A DNA stretch of 64,000 bases from Budorcas taxicolor (lineage: Eukaryota; Chordata; Mammalia; Artiodactyla; Bovidae): the NCBI RefSeq assembly GCF_023091745.1, contig NC_068935.1, forward strand, positions 18,397,775-18,461,774, given 5' to 3'. Shown here piece after piece: positions 31,690 to 42,009 of this stretch (the first letter of the stretch is position 1; each line of letters opens with the position of its first letter). The position numbers and the translations under genes are program-made. The notes beneath the pieces are model-generated. The model ran no database searches, was not told the origin of the DNA, and saw only the letters and a list, made by a program, of their open reading frames with translations.

Positions 31690-33170
31690 CACTTGAAAAA
31701 TGTGAAATCTTTCCTGAAATCTGTTTCTACTGGCTCCCCCACCCCCGCCCCGGCCATCTAGGTTTCCCTTCCCCCGTTGCTTCTTTCTTTGCCTCACCAA
31801 CAGGTATCCTTTTGGAAACTCTTCCCTTCCTTTCCCAGTGGCTCCCTCTGACACCCTCAACCTTTGGAACAACTAGCCGTCATAGTTCCTGGGGCTGATC
31901 CCGTTTCTGGATATTCTCTCCTGCTGTCTTGAGTGCATGAGCTGATTTGAATTCAGAAAGCAGAGTCCATTCCTGCGAGGAGTGTCACCACAGTCCATCT
32001 TACATTCAAATGGTGAAGGCTGACTTGATGGCCCCACATCGTTATCTGATGGGTGTTGAGAAGGCCTCCCCCCTCCAACCCAGAGACTTCCTTCTGGCCT
32101 GTGAGTAATGCCACTATCTCTACCATCGGTGGAAGATCCCTTTGAGTCCAACTGCCCTGGGTGGTCTCGGGGGCGGGGATGGCTGGGCCAGGCAGGGTTG
32201 TTTTGTGTATGTGTGAGTGCAGATTCCTTGATCAGAGCCTTTCCTGTCAGGGGGAGGGGAGGAAAAGGTTAGAGGGAGCTGACTCCCCAGGGAAGAGGAA
32301 ATCCAGGCAGGCAGGGGTAGGGCGTGGGGGTGTGGGAAATCAGCTGATAGGAGGCTGTGTCTCCGGCACAGTTTTGCCTAGGGTGGGCCCTGTGTATTGC
32401 AACAGCTGTGAACTTTGGAATCACCAAGGTTGGGAAGCCAGGCCTCAGAGGGAGTGGCTGGAGGCTGAGCTCATCCTGAAATGATGTGAGCCTGGATTCC
32501 CGGAGGGCAGAGAGGAGGACCAGGGAGGAGGTCATACTTTGGGGGGTATCTAAAGACAGAAAGAGAGTCTTGGTGTCTTTCATCTCTACGTGTAGGTGAC
32601 ACCTGTGGATAGGTGGGTCACAGTAGAAAATGCCCCCTGAGGGGTGGGGGTCTCCTTTTTCTGACTGCTAAGAGGAGACTTAGCAGAAGGACTGCCCCCT
32701 TTCCTTTGGAAAGGAAACAACTTCTGAGGGTGTGGCAGGGTTCACTGAGTGTTCCCCCTCAAGGGAGGTTACCCCCTAAGTGAGGGTGCTTGGCTGGGAG
32801 AGGGTAACTAGGTGTTCCTCAGCCCACAGAGGAAGGCACTCCAGTGCCCCTCCCTGTAGGCTTTTCACTTTGTCTCTTGACATGCATCACCATCTACCAC
32901 AGCAGGTATGAACACAGCTTAAAAAGGAAGGTCAAAGATGTCCCCTCAACCCCCTTCAGTGGTTCTACCACACACTGTGGACCCCACTGGAGGATGCTGA
33001 TTCTGAAATTTGGTGGCCTTGCCCATAGGGACCAAGGGGCCAAATATTTGAAATCATCATAACCATAACAAAATCCATTGGCTGACCATTTGGGATGCCT
33101 TACCAGGGGCTACTTTATATATAGGCCCTGAATGTGGGCTTGACCTGAGGGATAATGAAGTTTTCCCACT
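31690..33170. other. Repeat-poor unique sequence (1.5 kb)
   Basis: No gene recognised; frames up to about 107 codons lack known domains. 'gccccctgagggg' at 32632-32644 is a weak CTCF-like match. Confidence 0.45.
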
Positions 33171-33174
33171 GCTT

Positions 33175-33178
<4 letters not shown>

Positions 33179-33228
<50 letters not shown>
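33179..33228. repeat. (CA)25 microsatellite
   Basis: Uninterrupted CA repeat of about 25 units, likely to be length-polymorphic. Confidence 0.97.
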
Positions 33229-33229
<1 letters not shown>

Positions 33230-33232
<3 letters not shown>

Positions 33233-33640
33233 CAAGTTCCTCAAAAACACGTCCACAGTCCTGAGGCCACAGAGCACATTAGAGACACATTCTCTGCTTG
33301 CAGTCAAAAGTCCCGTCTTTCCCAAGTCCTGCTGCTAGATCCGACTTGGTGCACACAGATACACATTCCCATATCTATCCTTCCCAAGCCCCAAAGCTCT
33401 GAAAACTGAGGGCCTTTTGTAAGTTTAAGGTAAATTCATTTGGCAGCCAAACCTGCGCTGGTATTAGGCTATTTATAGTATTTTTCTATCACACTCTGTG
33501 AATATTCATGTGTTTTTGCTCCCGAAATATCAATGTACTTGACTGCTGGATGCTGTCTCAGACCCCACTGGAAGTGACATATAATATTCTGCTATAGGCC
33601 CCCTCCGGCTTTCTTAAAATTCAAAGCATTCCAAATTCCT
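33230..33640. other. No recognised feature
   Basis: Unique sequence; nothing recognised. Confidence 0.45.
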
Positions 33641-33644
33641 TCTA

Positions 33645-33800
33645 TTATAGAACGCACCTCACTGTCTTGTAATAATCTATTTAATGTCCCTGAACAACAA
33701 CAACAACAACAACATTGGCCTGTGAACTCCAGGACCCAGCACATGGTCCAACATGTGCTTGGGGCTCTACCAGTGTTTTAGGACTGAAGAATAAATGACC
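33645..33800 (+). mobile_element. Probable L2 3' fragment with (CAA) tract
   Basis: Words such as 'tgtgaactccaggacccagcacatgg' recall an L2 end. A (ACA)-type tract lies at 33694-33713. Confidence 0.4.
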
Positions 33801-34199
33801 TTTAGTGTTGAAGGAGATGCATTGTTGGGAAGTTCTTTCTTACATCTAACCTAAAGTATCTCATGCTGCCATTCATGTACTGCATGCCATTGATAGCAAG
33901 GAAGAAACAGCTGGTTAACGCCTTCATTTTTTTTTTTTTTTTCTCTTGGGACTAAATCGTCCTTCTAATCCTAATACCTTTCACCTTTTCCCCTAGATCC
34001 TCTTTTCCAATCCCTTAATCATCTTCACGGCTATCTTCCAAAGCCTTTACAGGTTCTTTCATTCTGAGATTGTGGCCTAGCACTTAGGACCTGGCTGCAA
34101 AGAGCTCGGCCATTATACGTAATAGGTCTCCCGTTTCTATGGTGAACATTTCCAATCAGTTTCATTTGGCTGGTCTAAGAAGCTTTGCTTTTTAAAATA
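33801..34199. other. No recognised feature
   Basis: Unique sequence with a T18 tract near 33928-33945. Nothing else recognised. Confidence 0.45.
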
Positions 34200-34620
34200 C
34201 ACTTACAGGGCAAACTCAAGGGGCCATGAATGATTTTCTCTCAAGTGTGCTGGTTGGTAAAAGGCAGGGAAAGCAGCACAATCTCACCAGAAGAAACTGT
34301 AATTACAGAAAGTTGAAAGTAACAGGTGACATATGTAGTAGGAACCTGCATGCAAAAAGCATTGTTGATAATTACAGTGACCTCAACCTGCCATTTTTTA
34401 CCTTGGGAGAACCAGGCTTGCTGGTACAGTGCCTTTTCTCTAACAAGGTTGCTAAAGGCCATTTCCTACCACTTATTTCCCATTAAATGCAGGGAGTGAG
34501 CCTGACTTGGGCTGGGGTGATTGCAAAACCACTGGCTTAAGTTAAACTCCTCACTAATTAAGCCTGTTAGATTTCCTGTAACTCACGATTTTTCTTGGCA
34601 GAAGGAAAAACATTTGACTC
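34200..34620. promoter_or_regulatory. Candidate conserved non-coding element
   Basis: Repeat-free block. Three TAATTA homeodomain cores (34300-34305, 34369-34374, 34555-34560) lie in it, and ATGCAAA (34350-34356), ATTGTT (34361-34366) and TAATTA (34369-34374) sit within 25 bases, the cores of POU, SOX and homeodomain sites. Motifs this short occur by chance often; conservation was not tested. Confidence 0.3.
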
Positions 34621-35121
34621 AGAGGCAAAATGTATTGTATTAATAAGCAGGAAACAACAAAATACTACACATGGTAGCGTTTTCAGAAGCAGATTCTGTG
34701 ATCCGCATTCTGTTGGAACAGCCATTATGATCTCTCCTAATAAAGCAAAGTGGGTTTTTTTGGGGGCGGGGGGGTTGGTGGTGGAAACTACATACTATGA
34801 GGGGAGATTCAGAGAGAAATTTTTTGCCAGTCAAATTAGAAAAATCTATTCAGGTGTGCCCGTTGTTGCTCCCAACCATGAGTCAGAGCCTTTTGTGGGG
34901 TTTTGCATTTTTTAGGAGGCGCTGATGGATTTTACATACAGGTCATTCTTTTTTAAAAGGTGACATTACAATGTGTCTATCCTTTCTCATGTTGTTATAC
35001 CTCAGGGAAGGAGATGTAGGATGCCAAGTTGCAAAGGGAGATTGTAGAGAGGAATATTGAAATTGGATGACCGAGGGCTCTCTGACAGGGGCCTCAGTGG
35101 GTGAAGGAAGATCCTTCTGGG

Positions 35122-35136
35122 CCAGTAGGTGGCACC
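35122..35136 (+). promoter_or_regulatory. CTCF-like motif, plus strand
   Basis: ccagtaggtggcacc matches all 15 positions of the core form CCASYAGRKGGCRSY. CTCF binds such sites in insulators and loop anchors. Occupancy cannot be read from the sequence. Confidence 0.55.
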
Positions 35137-35162
35137 TTAAAAGCCAGACTAGCCTGGGGTGC

Positions 35163-35191
35163 GGGGAGAGGTAGGGGGGGTGGGGGAGGGG
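35163..35191 (+). other. G-quadruplex motif
   Basis: Four G runs of 4, 7, 5 and 4 with loops of 7, 1 and 1 bases. Located 26 bases downstream of a CTCF-like motif. Confidence 0.7.
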
Positions 35192-35434
35192 AGGAGCTGT
35201 CATGGGAATGCTTTCTCTACCTGCTCATGATCTTACCAGACCTGGCTGGCTCATCCCTGAGAATACTAGAGCTGCAGGGAGGAGAGGAGAACCTGCCTTC
35301 ACTGCTAATGCGAGTGGCTAGAATTTCTCTCCAGAGTTTCGCGATGTCTTGGGCCAATGCATGTGATAGCCATTTTCTCTCTTTTAATGATTATAGTAAG
35401 CTGCCTTTTTCAGGAACATTAACTATGATGGAGG

Positions 35435-35647
35435 CTTGATGCCGAGTGCTTTACATAAGATATCTCTTTTAATCCTCACAATAATCCTTCAAAGACGATA
35501 CTGTCATTACCTTCAATTTCCACAGGGGGAAACTGGCTCAGAGAGGTTAGGCAACTTGGGCAAGGTCACACAGCTTGTAAAGTGGCACAGCCGGAACTTA
35601 AACCCAGATCTGCTGGACACAGGATCTAGTCCCGAAGCATTCAGTCT
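35435..35647 (-). repeat. MIR SINE relic
   Basis: Minus-strand MIR: 'gagtgctttacataagatatctcttttaatcctcacaata', 'ggctcagagaggttaggcaacttgggcaaggtcacacagc' and 'cttaaacccagatctgctgg'. One of the better-preserved copies in the window. Confidence 0.85.
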
Positions 35648-35651
35648 AAGT

Positions 35652-35862
35652 CTGGCTCAGATGGTAAAGCGTCTGTCTGCAATGTAGGAGACCTGGGCTC
35701 GATCCCTGGGTTGGGAAGATCCCCTGGAGAAGGACATGGCAGCCCACTCCAGTATTCTTGCCTGGAAAATCCCATGGACCACGGAGCCTGGTAGGCTACT
35801 GTTCATGGGGTTGCAAAGAGTCGGACATGACCGAGCCATTTCACTTTCACTTTCACTTCACT
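35652..35862 (+). mobile_element. Bov-tA SINE
   Basis: Plus-strand Bov-tA: 'ggctcagatggtaaagcgtc', 'gatccctgggttgggaagat', 'ggacatgaccgagcca', ending with a cactttcacttt tail. The first few bases of the head are missing. Confidence 0.9.
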
Positions 35863-35969
35863 TGTAAAGCCAAATAGCCACCTCAATAAGCTCAACTGTC
35901 TCCCCCCCACCACCAAATAGCAGAATATTTGGGTTGCTTGATTTTGTGAGCATGTAATTTACATCAACC

Positions 35970-36168
35970 GGCTTCCCAGGTGGCTCAGTGGTAAAGAATT
36001 TGCCTGCCAAGCAGGAGACATGGGTTCGATCCCTGGGTCAGGAAGATCCCTTGGAGAAGGAAATGGCAACCCATTCCAGTATTCTTTTTTGGGAAATCCC
36101 GTGGACTGGTGGGCTACAGTCTATGGAGTCGGAAAAGAGTCAGACACCACTTAGCAACTAACTAACAA
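35970..36168 (+). mobile_element. Bov-tA SINE
   Basis: Plus-strand copy with the head 'ggcttcccaggtggctcagt' and the end 'cttagcaactaactaac'. Confidence 0.9.
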
Positions 36169-36289
36169 TGATTATAGCAACTGAAGGATGTTCACCTACT
36201 CTGAAAGACCTAGCTGACGGGCTTTCTATTGCTTTGTCAGGGACTGGTTCTCCCCATCCCGCCACAACTCTCCCATTGGATAGCAACCA

Positions 36290-36385
36290 TGAAGGGAAGG
36301 TTCTAGACTGATTCCTCTGCTTTCTATAGCCTGCACAGTGCCACACACATAGTACGTGCTCAATAAATATTGATCAATAAACAAA
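36290..36385 (+). mobile_element. L2 LINE 3' end
   Basis: 'cctgcacagtgccacacacatagtacgtgctcaataaatattgatc' is the L2 terminus on the plus strand. Confidence 0.65.
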
Positions 36386-37038
36386 TGTCTGGACATTCCC
36401 TGCAGTGGTTTCTAGGTTCTTCAAGATCCTTTGTTAATGCTAAGCAAACAGTTAGAACCTTCAAGATGTCTGTTCCCCTGATCTCACTGCTTGTACTGAG
36501 ATGACTTTTTAGTATCATCTCTGTACAGGAGCTGAACGTTCTATTTGACACATGGATGATTGATTGTCTTTTTCCCTTTTCCTCCAAAACCTCTGGCACC
36601 GTGCAAACACGGCTTAGGTGATTAACCATGCAGCCAACTTCGCCAGACACTGATTCAGACAAGAAAGCGGGTGCCGTATTTTAACGATAGTTCCTAATTA
36701 ATCCCGCTCCCCAGTTCTGGTCTGCTCAATGACTCCTTCTCAGATAGTGTTTGTGAGATGAAACAGGATAGGAAAAAAAAAAATACTTAAAAAGCATTCT
36801 TTTGGCCTGGGTGAAGAGAGCGCTGAAGATTTTCCCAGCTTACTGCTTCTCAGCAAATGGAACTTCAAGCCAGATACAGACCCATCCTGCTCAGCCTCAT
36901 ATAAACTTCTAACTTGGTCTGGAAGATAAAGTGGAAACATGCAGAATGGGAGAAGTAGAGTCAGCAGAAGCCAGTGTTCAGTGCACTCCATGTGATTCCC
37001 AGAATAGGAACAAAAACTATCATTTTCGGGTGGATTGC
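36386..37038. other. Repeat-poor unique sequence
   Basis: No gene or repeat family recognised. Frames of about 100 codons on the minus strand (36360-36662, 36740-37075) resemble nothing known. Confidence 0.45.
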
Positions 37039-37039
37039 T

Positions 37040-37195
37040 GTGTGCCAGGCAGGCTACTAAACATCTTATAAGCATTCATTTCATTTCATCTCTCAAGGAC
37101 ACTGTGGAGGTAGGTACTATTATTATCGCGATTTTTCCAAATGAACAAACTGCCGCTCAGAGAGTCTAAGTGAAGCTCCTCAAGTCGCCCAGAGT
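37040..37195 (-). repeat. MIR SINE fragment
   Basis: 'gtgtgccaggcaggctactaaaca', 'gtggaggtaggtactattattatc' and 'ctgccgctcagagagtctaagtgaagc' are minus-strand MIR. Confidence 0.7.
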
Positions 37196-37576
37196 GGGGA
37201 TGGAGGGGAACTGGGGGCTGGGTGGGGAGCGGCGAGGCTGACCTGCAGAGCTGAAGGGCGGCCATCTGCAAGTAGTGGCACTCTTGGCATGGCATAGGAG
37301 GCTCTGCGGCGGGGGCTGAGTTCAGCGGGGACACCTGAAAGGAGTGGGAGCAACAGGTTGTAATCCAGACAAGCAGTTGCCTTCGGTGGAAGCAAACTAG
37401 CTGAACTGATCAAGAGGGCTTGAGGCTTACGAGTCCTGTCAGACAGTGGTAGCAAGGACTGGACTCCATTCCTTGGGGGCAAGGGTGAAGGGGATGAGGA
37501 TTTGGGGAGAATCAGACAAAGCTCTAGTTGTATGGAAACTGAGACACGTAGCCTGATGACGCGAAACTGAGCCAAT

Positions 37577-37593
37577 ACTGCCCCCTAGGGGAC
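37577..37593 (-). promoter_or_regulatory. CTCF-like motif, minus strand
   Basis: actgccccctaggggac reads gtcccctagggggcagt on the minus strand, 14 of 15 positions of the CTCF core form. Lies in GC-richer unique DNA (37,196-37,660). Confidence 0.5.
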
Positions 37594-37663
37594 TTTGGGG
37601 AAATGTGTGAGGTCATTTAGTGGACAAGAAATGGAGAAGCCTCACGTCCTGCTCTGCCCAGAT

Positions 37664-37867
37664 GCTGTGCTGTTTGTGTGCTCAGTCGTGTCTGACTCTG
37701 TGACCCCATGGACTGTGGCCCGCCAGGCTTCTCTGTCCATGGGACTCTCCAGGCAAAAATACTGCAGTGGGTTGCTATGCCCTTCCCCAGGGGATCTTCC
37801 CAATGACCCAGGGATTGAAGCCGTGTCTCTTGCATCTCCTGTCTGGACAGATGGATTCTTTACCCAG
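37664..37867 (-). mobile_element. Bov-tA SINE, head truncated
   Basis: Minus-strand Bov-tA with 'ctcagtcgtgtctgactctg' and 'atggattctttaccc'. The end of the tRNA-like head is missing or altered. Confidence 0.87.
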
Positions 37868-37869
37868 GG

Positions 37870-38419
37870 CAGTCTTGCAAAATGAAGACTAGTCCAACAT
37901 CCTATATGATTTTTGAATGTTTTGTTGGACTTCCGTGGAGGCGGAAACTCTTCTTATAATGATCAGAACGTGTACTGTAAATATTTTACATATATGTACA
38001 AAAAATTTGGCTTTCTCACCTCCGCACGCAGTTTTAATGAATCTTGTGTAAAGAGAGGGAAGATGGAACTTTGTTTTCTCCTCCCAGAGGTTTATCCACA
38101 GTCGTTCACCATTTCAAAAATCACGTGGTAACAGTAGTGATGTTGCTTTTGGAATTAGAGTCGTCTGTGCAACATCCCTTATCAGTTTGTGCCTGTAGCT
38201 GTTGCATTTCGTGGGGCTTCTCGATGAAGGCGCAAGTCTCTGTCTACTTCATTCAGTCTTTCACTGTCATCTTACGTAAGTATTTACATATTTAAATACA
38301 TTGTAGTTGATTATGGATTATTTTCATTTCCTCTTTGTGTGGCAGGACACTTCTTGATCTTTTGGAACTTATGTGTGTATGCAGGTTATTATAGCTATGA
38401 TTTTAATTTCAGGATAATA
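37870..38419. other. Repeat-free unique sequence
   Basis: No gene or repeat recognised. AT-rich, with well-spaced CpGs. A candidate for conservation testing. Confidence 0.4.
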
Positions 38420-38431
38420 AAAGGGTATGAC

Positions 38432-38637
38432 GGGCTTCCCCAGTGGCTCAGCAGGTTCCTGCCTGCAACACAGGAGACACGGGTTTGATCCCTGGGTCGG
38501 GAAGATCCCCTGGAGGAGGGCATGGCAACCCACTCCAGTATTCTTGCCAGGAAAATCCCACGGACAGAGGAGCCTCGCGGGCTAAGGTCCATGGGGTTGT
38601 AAAGAGTCGACACGACTGAAGCGAGTGAGCAGACCAC
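38432..38637 (+). mobile_element. Bov-tA SINE with target duplication
   Basis: Plus-strand Bov-tA starting 'gggcttccccagtggctcag'. The flanks aaagggtatgac (38420-38431) and aaaggggtacaac (38638-38650) are similar, marking a target duplication. Confidence 0.88.
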
Positions 38638-38714
38638 AAAGGGGTACAACAAGAGACGTTTATGATAAAAAGAGAAGTTTCGATTCTGATAAGATTGATA
38701 TTTACTGTGCTAGC

Positions 38715-38835
38715 CTCTTGGCTTCCCGGGGGCCAAGACCATGTCTGCTTTGCTTCAATTTGGCCTAATTAACCTAGTGCCAGGTCAGAGTAGGTGCTTA
38801 GTAAATAATGGGCAACTGAAGAATGAATAATAAAT
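38715..38835 (+). mobile_element. L2 LINE 3' end
   Basis: 'agaccatgtctgctttgcttc', 'gtgccaggtcagagtaggtgcttagtaaata' and 'gaatgaataataaatg' are L2 terminal motifs. Confidence 0.65.
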
Positions 38836-39021
38836 GTGGACTCAAGCCTAGAGCCAGAGAGTCAGGGATCTAGGGCAGCAGAGTTGGGGGATAATAGTGG
38901 CAGTAGATGGGGTCTCTTGATCACCGAAAGAGGGCAGGGTGTCCACTCTGAAAGGAGGACTCTAATTCAGAGCTTTCCCCAAAGCTAGAGTGTCCTGATG
39001 GCAAGGAGCAGTGCGTCTTTC

Positions 39022-39240
39022 CATTTTATTTGCTTGTGTATTTTTGGCTATGCTGGGTCTTCATTGCTATATGAGCTTTTGTCTAGCTGTGGAGCTTGGG
39101 GGCTACTCTCTAGTTGCGCTGCGCTGGCTTCTCTTGTTGCTGAGCACACGCTCTAGGCGCATGGGCTTCAGGAGTTTTCGCTCCTGGGCTCGAGAACACA
39201 GGCTCAGCAGTTGTGGTGCATGCAAGGCCCAGTGCTTCTT
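39022..39240 (-). mobile_element. CHR SINE (CHR-1 type)
   Basis: Minus-strand CHR SINE: 'gtatttttggctatgctgggtc', 'gggggctactctctagttgcgctgcgc', 'acacgctctaggcgcatgggcttcag' and 'gctcagcagttgtggtgcatg'. The head end is absent. A 124-codon frame across it is fortuitous. Confidence 0.85.
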
Positions 39241-39833
39241 ACAGGTCTCTGGGCCTGAATCATGCTTGGGTCCAGGGACTGGGCTCAGATGGTCCCAGTC
39301 GGGGAGAGAGGTGTTTACGCTCTTACTTTTGGTACCAACCTCAAAAGCCATAAGACCTCACCAATTAAAGAAGGCTATTCCCTAGCATGGCTGTACCTCT
39401 CTGCACTGTGTGACCTGGGCTGAAGTGGAGAGGACTCCAGGGAATGGGAGCCTCAAGTGCGGTCCCTAAAATACAGCTATGTCCTCGGTGGAGGTCTCAG
39501 CTGCCTTGAACTTCAGGCAGATCTAGTTCCCCATTTTCCTGTTGTTGCTACTGTTGCTTTTTTCTTTCCTAGCCCCCTTCCCCAACAATAAGGTGTGTAC
39601 CTTTTCCTCCTGGCTTCTGTGCTCAAAGTCTAACCAGTGGGTGGTGGAATGCTTCAGGGCTCGTGATGAGCAAGTATCCCTGACTCTGCATGGGGTTGGG
39701 GAGGCGAAGGGGAGCATCCCTCTTAGAGATAAAAAAAATACAGAAATGCTGAGGGAGGTATCAAACCAGCTAACGTCAGAGGTTGAAGTGGCCTTGAGGT
39801 CATCTGATTCACTGGATCAGAAACCTGCCTGTA
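39241..39833. other. No recognised feature
   Basis: Unique sequence; frames up to 113 codons show no domain. Confidence 0.45.
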
Positions 39834-39834
39834 C

Positions 39835-39972
39835 AGCGGCATCACCAGGAGTTCTGTTGACATACAGATATAGTGACCCCTAAAACTGAGATAATCTGAT
39901 TCAGGATGTCTGAGTTAGGGCTTGAAATCTGCACATCAGTAAGTATCACTGGTGATTCTGATGAGGAGCTTG
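39835..39972 (+). mobile_element. MER5 DNA transposon relic
   Basis: 'gcatcaccaggagttctgttgacatacagata', 'gataatctgattcagga' and 'ctggtgattctgatgaggagc' follow MER5 on the plus strand. Confidence 0.55.
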
Positions 39973-39984
39973 GTGAGGGAGTCC

Positions 39985-40118
39985 ACTCAGACTGATCTTC
40001 TCATTTTGCTGGAAAGTACCCGAGTCCCAGAGAGGGGCAGTGACTTACCCCAGGTCACACAGCAAGTAATGGCAGAGTTGGAGCCAAAACACGGGGTCTC
40101 TTTCCACTGTGTTGGCGG
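39985..40118 (-). repeat. MIR SINE fragment
   Basis: 'cccagagaggggcagtgacttaccccaggtcacacagcaagtaatggcagag' is an unusually well kept minus-strand MIR core. Confidence 0.8.
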
Positions 40119-41170
40119 TGGGAATATCTGGAGTCAGTGTGACGGGATGGAGTGGTCCTTGGCATGGGAAGAACCACTTTAAATCTCACTGCAGAGGCTG
40201 GCTGCCCACCCTGCCTGTAGCTGGGGGACAGATCCGAGGCCATCAGGTTGCCTTGCATTATCGCAAGCAGTAAATTCACTGCTGAGTTTTGGAGAGAAGC
40301 AACAAAATACCCATCAAGGTTAGTAGGATGATAAGAATGTGCTAATGTGTTTGGCTGTGTCTATCCACGGAAAGCCGAGCGAAATAATGGTGACAATTAT
40401 CCACCTATTTTGTTCGAACACTTTGACCGAAAAGCTGCTGGGAAAATATGATTTAAACAAAAAATGTTGCCTCACGTAGCCAGAATGACATAAGCCCCAC
40501 TTCACATGTCTGTTTCCCTGGAGACCCCTTCCTGCCTGCCTGCTCGGGGTGAGACCACGTGAACAGCCTCCGGGAAATGTGGACAGAGAAGGAAAACCCT
40601 GTGTAGGAGACAACCCATGAAATGGAATATTAGGCCAAGTGCCCTGGTGGTGTGCTCCTTTTCCTTGGAAGATGACCTTTCAGATTCTAGAGCCAGGGCC
40701 TCAGAACAAACCCCAGAAGTCTCCAAACCACCAGCTTTGGCCCAATTTGAGGCAGCCCCCTCAGAAGGCTCCCAGGACAGCAGCTGCTCTGTCAGCCGCC
40801 GAATGGAAACAAAGCCAGATTTCTTTATTTAGAACAGACACTTTCTATTTTGATTCTTAAAGTGGCAAATCTATCTGTCCTCTGCCCCCAGTCCTCTGCA
40901 GCCCAAACTGCCTCACGTCAGGTAGCTCGCGCAGATCAGCAGGTGTTTGCCTGTTGATAAGTCGCAGAGCCACTTCGGACCGCTGCTGCATGCCTATCTC
41001 TGAGCCAGGGGGCAGGGGGCTTACTAGAAAGGGAAAGCGCCCTTGGCAGCAGACAGTGAGTCCTGGCCCTGGTCAGGGAGGGTGGATCCAGTGCAGTGAT
41101 AGATGGAGCTGTGGTGAGCTCCATCCCACATTGCTGCCATGGGAGTCAGCCACGCTTGGGACCTCACAGT
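40119..41170. other. Repeat-free unique sequence (1 kb)
   Basis: No gene recognised. 40,320-40,500 has the look of a conserved element (see findings). Confidence 0.45.
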
Positions 41171-41174
41171 CCTG

Positions 41175-41255
41175 CTCGATTCTGGCACTGCTAATTTGCT
41201 ATGTGACCCTGAGCAAGGCTATTCCTTTCTGTGGACCTCGCTGGACCCTCGTGGG
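41175..41255 (+). repeat. MIR SINE fragment
   Basis: 'gattctggcactgctaatttgctatgtgaccctgagcaagg' is plus-strand MIR. Confidence 0.65.
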
Positions 41256-41699
41256 GAAGAGGATACAGCGTTTAATCCATGGGGCCATTTACTGTGACAA
41301 GTGGCCTGCCACTGGAAAAAAAATCAAGCTGAATTTCTGCCTCCCTCTTTATTTCTAAATAGATCGCAGCTTAGTCAAAGCTGTCGATTTTCAAAAGAGA
41401 AACCATTGAAAGACTGGAAGAAAGCATAGGAAAATTAAAAAAAAAAAAAACAGAGGTGGGAAGTCTTTGGAAAGTAACAAAAAATCCCTAGGAGCTATAA
41501 AGAAAAAGAATGACAGATTTGCCTGGAAAAAAAATTGAACACGTTTGCTGTGGCAAAAGATATCTCATGCAAAGTTGAAAGACAAAGGACAAACCAGGAT
41601 AAAGTCAAAGGCAGACAGAGGTTTATTATTCATAATGTTTCAAGAGCTCCATTATAGGATGTGTGCTCTTCTTTACATCACTCACCATGACCTGCAATT
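41256..41699. other. A-rich unique sequence
   Basis: An A14 run lies at about 41437-41450. Nothing else recognised. Confidence 0.45.
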
Positions 41700-41812
41700 A
41701 CATTATTTAATGATTTGCTTGTTATCTGTTTCCTCTACCGACGTGTTTGCTTCATGAAAGCTGGAAGCTTTGCTTATTCACTGCTATATTTCTAGTGTTA
41801 GTATCTGGCACA
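41700..41812 (+). mobile_element. L2 LINE 3' fragment
   Basis: 'tgtttgcttcatgaaagctggaagc' and 'tattcactgctatatttctagtg...atctggcacac' match the L2 end before its last bases. Confidence 0.65.
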
Positions 41813-41997
41813 CAGAAAGTGAAGTCGCTCAGTCGTGTCCGACTCTTTGCAACCCCATGGACTGTAGCCTATCACGCTCCTCTGTCCATGGGATTTTCCA
41901 GGCAAGAGTGCTGGAGTGGATTGCCATTTCCTCCTCCGGGGGCTCTTCCCGACCCAGAAATTGAACCCGGGACTCCTGCATTGCAGGCAGACGCTTG
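41813..41997 (-). mobile_element. Bov-tA SINE, head-truncated
   Basis: Minus-strand Bov-tA from 'gaaagtgaagtcgctcagtc' to 'gcaggcagacgct'; the last 25 or so bases of the tRNA-like head are missing. Confidence 0.88.
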
Positions 41998-42009
41998 AAG
42001 GAGAGAGCT

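Noticed and set aside
32632..32644. Fourth CTCF-like site
   Set aside because: Only about 12 of 15 core positions fit, too weak to list beside the other three.
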